Of a DNA stretch of 64,000 nucleotides, positions 1 to 64,000 are shown one piece after another. The notes beneath the pieces were generated by a model. The model ran no database searches, was not told the DNA's origin, and saw only the letters and a list, made by a program, of their open reading frames with translations. A program made the translations under genes and the position numbers. How positions within the stretch are numbered: the first letter of the stretch is position 1; each line of letters begins with the position of its first letter. This DNA comes from Polyodon spathula (Eukaryota > Chordata > Actinopteri > Acipenseriformes > Polyodontidae), in contig NC_054547.1 of the NCBI RefSeq assembly GCF_017654505.1, forward strand, positions 24,371,975 through 24,435,974, read 5' to 3'.

Positions 1-114
1 AAACAAACCAGGACAAGGTCTGTGCTGTGGGCATGTGCCACTGGCTAATATAATTAACCTGTGTGTGTTTATCTTGTCGTACTAATCCAGTTCCCATGTC
101 TCTGGCTGCACTAG

Positions 115-63666
<63,552 letters not shown>

Positions 63667-63807
63667 GTAGGGAGTGCAACATTTAACCTCTGTTAAAACT
63701 GCAATCACTGCTAAAGATATAATAGCCCTCTTTTAATTTCTAGAGTTATAATGAAAGCGAAATTTAATGTCACAAAATCAGCAATTTATGGTGGCTTCCT
63801 ATGTCTT

Positions 63808-64000
63808 TACAGTGCCTATAGGAAGTATTCACCCCCCTTGGACGTTTTCACAGTTTGTGAAACCTTGATGCATTTAAATGGGATTTTTTTCCTTTGATTT
63901 ACACAACCTACTTAACACTTTCAATATGTGAAAAAATTGGGGGGGGGGTGAAAAAACAAATCAATTAAAAATAAACCTGAAGTGTCTTCATTACATAAGT
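63808..64000. mobile_element. Tc1-like transposon, left end only (runs off the window)
   Basis: It starts with TACAGTGCCTATAGGAAGTA then TTCACCCCC, followed by the CATTTAAATGGGATTTTTTT stretch found inside the left ends of the other Tc1 copies. The transposase would lie beyond 64000. Confidence 0.8.

Overview
This is an intronic and exonic slice of a vertebrate nuclear genome, almost certainly from a ray-finned fish. The evidence is many decayed Tc1-like transposons of several families, DIRS tyrosine-recombinase retrotransposons, hAT elements, tRNA-derived SINE heads, very long (TA)n and (CA)n tracts, and large introns. The long introns and the LINE tail would suit a non-teleost ray-finned fish (sturgeon, paddlefish, gar or similar), but the species cannot be fixed from the sequence alone.

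The only host gene I can support is on the + strand: the middle-to-late part of the kinesin-3 motor gene KIF1A. Seventeen core exons plus two candidate alternative exons are visible between 115 and 63666. Every splice phase agrees. Joined, the core exons give about 689 codons. The motor and FHA parts lie upstream of the window and the C-terminal PH domain lies downstream. The protein matches KIF1A better than KIF1B ([34 protein letters not shown]). Three exons look optional because skipping them keeps the frame: the acidic exon at 115-393, a 65-codon exon at 16486-16680, and a 9-codon microexon at 32564-32590.

Layout: 394-9972 is an intron with a fold-back MITE, a SINE, an internally deleted DIRS element (3815-7645), and a 52-bp minisatellite beside a tRNA-like SINE head. 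9973-16071 holds eight closely spaced exon boundaries, a MITE and a Tc1 copy. 16486-26274 holds exons, a 32-bp minisatellite, an LTR-like insertion and a palindromic Tc1 element. 26275-46980 is a 20.7-kb intron with an array of about 23 tandem units carrying a tRNA A-box-like core, a LINE fragment, the microexon, a Tc1/DIRS chimera, a CGGBP1-like pseudogene and three more Tc1-like relics. 46981-49299 holds four exons. 49300-63471 is a 14-kb intron. Its main feature is a 7.2-kb hAT-like element (52459-59675) with near-perfect 8-bp target duplications; nested in it are a solo LTR, a second DIRS element and a 1.9-kb array of GGTCTYGGT-type repeats. A second small hAT with a BED-finger relic follows at 59775-60532.

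No intact autonomous transposon is present. Every transposase, reverse transcriptase or recombinase seen has a visible lesion. I found no CRISPR, operon or prokaryotic system. The most novel leads are the candidate KIF1A cassette exon, the nested hAT with its expanded repeat array, and the A-box array.
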